From: Bacteriovoracaceae bacterium UBA4573
GTDB taxonomy: Bacteria > Bdellovibrionota > UBA1018 > UBA923
DNA length: 7,512 nucleotides
Direction of reading: 5' to 3'
Assembly: GCA_002387735.1 (NCBI GenBank)
Contig: DGKJ01000050.1
Span: forward strand, 16,387 to 23,898
The notes under the pieces: generated by a model
Told to the model about the DNA's origin: nothing
Database searches by the model: none
The model's input: only the letters and a program-made list of their open reading frames with translations
Made by a program: the position numbers and the translations under genes
Shown here: positions 7,010 to 7,512 of the stretch, in pieces
How the letters are laid out: every line of letters starts with the position of its first letter
How positions within the stretch are numbered: the stretch's first letter is position 1

Positions 7010-7056
7010 CTCGAGCGCGCTCTACCTGACTGCAACAAGTGCGAGTAGAGACTTGT

Positions 7057-7132
7057 GCTGGTGTAGCTCAATTGGTAGAGCAGCTGATTTGTAATCAGCA
7101 GGTTGCGGGTTCGAGTCCCATCGCCAGCACCA
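7057..7132 (+). tRNA. tRNA-Thr (anticodon UGU)
   Basis: A 76-base cloverleaf with the CCA end encoded. The acceptor stem GCTGGTG pairs with CGCCAGC. The anticodon stem GCTGA/TCAGC encloses loop TTTGTAA with anticodon TGT at 7090-7092, reading ACA and other ACN codons. The T-arm has GGTTCGAGTCC. It is first in a four-tRNA cluster ahead of tuf, in the same place as E. coli thrU. Confidence 0.97.
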
Positions 7133-7144
7133 TTTTATTTGGCT

Positions 7145-7230
7145 GGAGGGATACCCAAGTGGCCAAAGGGAACAGACTGTAAATCTGTCGGCTTATGCCT
7201 TCGAAGGTTCGAATCCTTCTCCCTCCACCA
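7145..7230 (+). tRNA. tRNA-Tyr (anticodon GUA)
   Basis: An 86-base class II tRNA with an encoded CCA end and a long variable arm (about 7189-7203). The acceptor stem GGAGGGA pairs with TCCCTCC. The anticodon stem ACAGA/TCTGT encloses loop CTGTAAA with anticodon GTA at 7179-7181, reading UAC/UAU. It lies 12 bases after tRNA-Thr, matching E. coli tyrU. Confidence 0.97.
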
Positions 7231-7240
7231 TAAAATTAGA

Positions 7241-7317
7241 GCGGGAGTAGCTCATTTGGCTAGAGCATCAGCCTTCCAAGCTGAGGGTAGCGGGTTCGAG
7301 CCCCGTCTCCCGCTCCA
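7241..7317 (+). tRNA. tRNA-Gly (anticodon UCC)
   Basis: A 77-base cloverleaf with an encoded CCA end. The acceptor stem GCGGGAG pairs with CTCCCGC, and the discriminator base is T, as usual for bacterial tRNA-Gly. The anticodon stem TCAGC/GCTGA encloses loop CTTCCAA with anticodon TCC at 7275-7277, reading GGA/GGG. It lies 10 bases after tRNA-Tyr and corresponds to E. coli glyT. Confidence 0.97.
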
Positions 7318-7352
7318 AAATTTTAGCGCAAGTTGTCCTGTTTGCCCGAGTT

Positions 7353-7428
7353 GCTAATGTAGCTCAGTTGGTAGAGCACACCCTTGGTAAGGGTGAGGTC
7401 ATCGGTTCGATCCCGATCATTAGCACCA
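7353..7428 (+). tRNA. tRNA-Thr (anticodon GGU)
   Basis: A 76-base cloverleaf with an encoded CCA end. The acceptor stem GCTAATG pairs with CATTAGC. The anticodon stem CACCC/GGGTG encloses loop TTGGTAA with anticodon GGT at 7386-7388, reading ACC/ACU. A 35-base spacer separates it from tRNA-Gly. It corresponds to E. coli thrT and directly precedes tuf. Confidence 0.97.
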
Positions 7429-7446
7429 TTTAAAATTTAGACTTCC

Positions 7447-7463
7447 AAATATTGGCGATATTT
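7447..7463 (+). repeat. Short A/T inverted repeat in the tuf leader
   Basis: AAATAT (7447-7452) and ATATTT (7458-7463) form a perfect 6-base repeat around TGGCG, between the last tRNA and tuf. The stem is all A/T and weak, with no T-tract, so it is not a terminator. It may have no function. Confidence 0.3.
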
Positions 7464-7494
7464 AAACGAGAAATAGAAAGGGTAAGAAAAGTTT

Positions 7495-7512
7495 ATGTCA
7501 AAAGAGAAATTT
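7495..7512 (+). CDS. tuf: Elongation factor Tu, first six codons (cut by window end)
   Basis: Only MSKEKF is visible, which is the usual opening of bacterial EF-Tu (continuing in the family towards TKPHVN and the GTP-binding GHVDHGK motif, outside this window). EF-Tu carries aminoacyl-tRNA to the ribosome as a GTPase. The assignment rests on these residues plus the diagnostic Thr-Tyr-Gly-Thr tRNA cluster directly upstream. The ATG follows a purine-rich leader (GAAAGG at 7477-7482, 12 bases away); the Shine-Dalgarno match is modest. The gene is probably co-transcribed with the tRNAs and released from them by tRNA processing. Confidence 0.85.

Noticed and set aside
7318..7352. 35-base spacer between tRNA-Gly and tRNA-Thr, examined for a hidden small RNA or hairpin
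   Set aside because: Only a 4-base GCAA/TTGC pairing and an AAAATTTT run are visible; nothing supportable.
7103..7357. 84-codon + strand open frame across the tRNA genes
   Set aside because: It lies entirely over three well-formed tRNAs and their spacers; its peptide is a by-product of conserved tRNA sequence.
7437..7464. Possible separate tuf promoter (TTAGAC, 16 bases, TATTTA)
   Set aside because: Poor match to consensus in both boxes and in an A/T-rich leader where such matches are expected by chance.

Overview
All genes in this window lie on the + strand. It holds six closely packed protein genes, then a four-tRNA cluster, then the first codons of an elongation factor Tu gene. The content suggests a predatory or delta-type bacterium, most likely Bdellovibrionota (Bdellovibrio-like). 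The grounds are an NtrY/NtrX pair, a receiver-GGDEF protein carrying the serine typical of cGAMP-making 'Hypr' enzymes (described in Bdellovibrio Bd0367, Geobacter and Myxococcus), and a tuf gene starting MSKEKF. The taxonomic call is an inference; no species can be named from the sequence alone.

Layout: (1) 19-870, a response regulator with a receiver and TPR repeats. (2) 873-1805, a receiver-GGDEF nucleotide cyclase. (3) 1848-4100, an NtrY-type membrane sensor histidine kinase. (4) 4119-5501, an NtrX-type sigma-54 activator. (5) 5505-6242, pyrF. (6) 6245-6967, an RlmB/TrmH-type RNA 2'-O-methyltransferase. Gaps between these genes are 2, 42, 18, 3 and 2 bases, so one polycistronic unit is likely, although the 42-base gap has its own translational structure. 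An 89-base gap with a strong sigma-70-type promoter then leads to tRNA-Thr(UGU), tRNA-Tyr(GUA), tRNA-Gly(UCC), tRNA-Thr(GGU) and tuf. This is the same order as the E. coli thrU-tyrU-glyT-thrT-tufB operon.

The first four genes form a signalling block: two stand-alone receiver outputs (protein interaction through TPRs, and second-messenger synthesis) beside a complete membrane kinase and sigma-54 regulator pair. The two receivers are similar around their conserved Lys-Pro, so they may be paralogues and may share an input. The last two protein genes (pyrimidine synthesis, rRNA modification) and the tRNA-tuf cluster are housekeeping functions.

The most notable observation is in the cyclase. At the position that contacts guanine in PleD (Asp344) it has Ser196, while GGDEF, the I-site and the metal residues are intact. 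This predicts a hybrid promiscuous enzyme making 3',3'-cGAMP and/or c-di-AMP as well as c-di-GMP. I saw no mobile elements, CRISPR arrays or clear rho-independent terminators. I did not find a wholly undescribed system.
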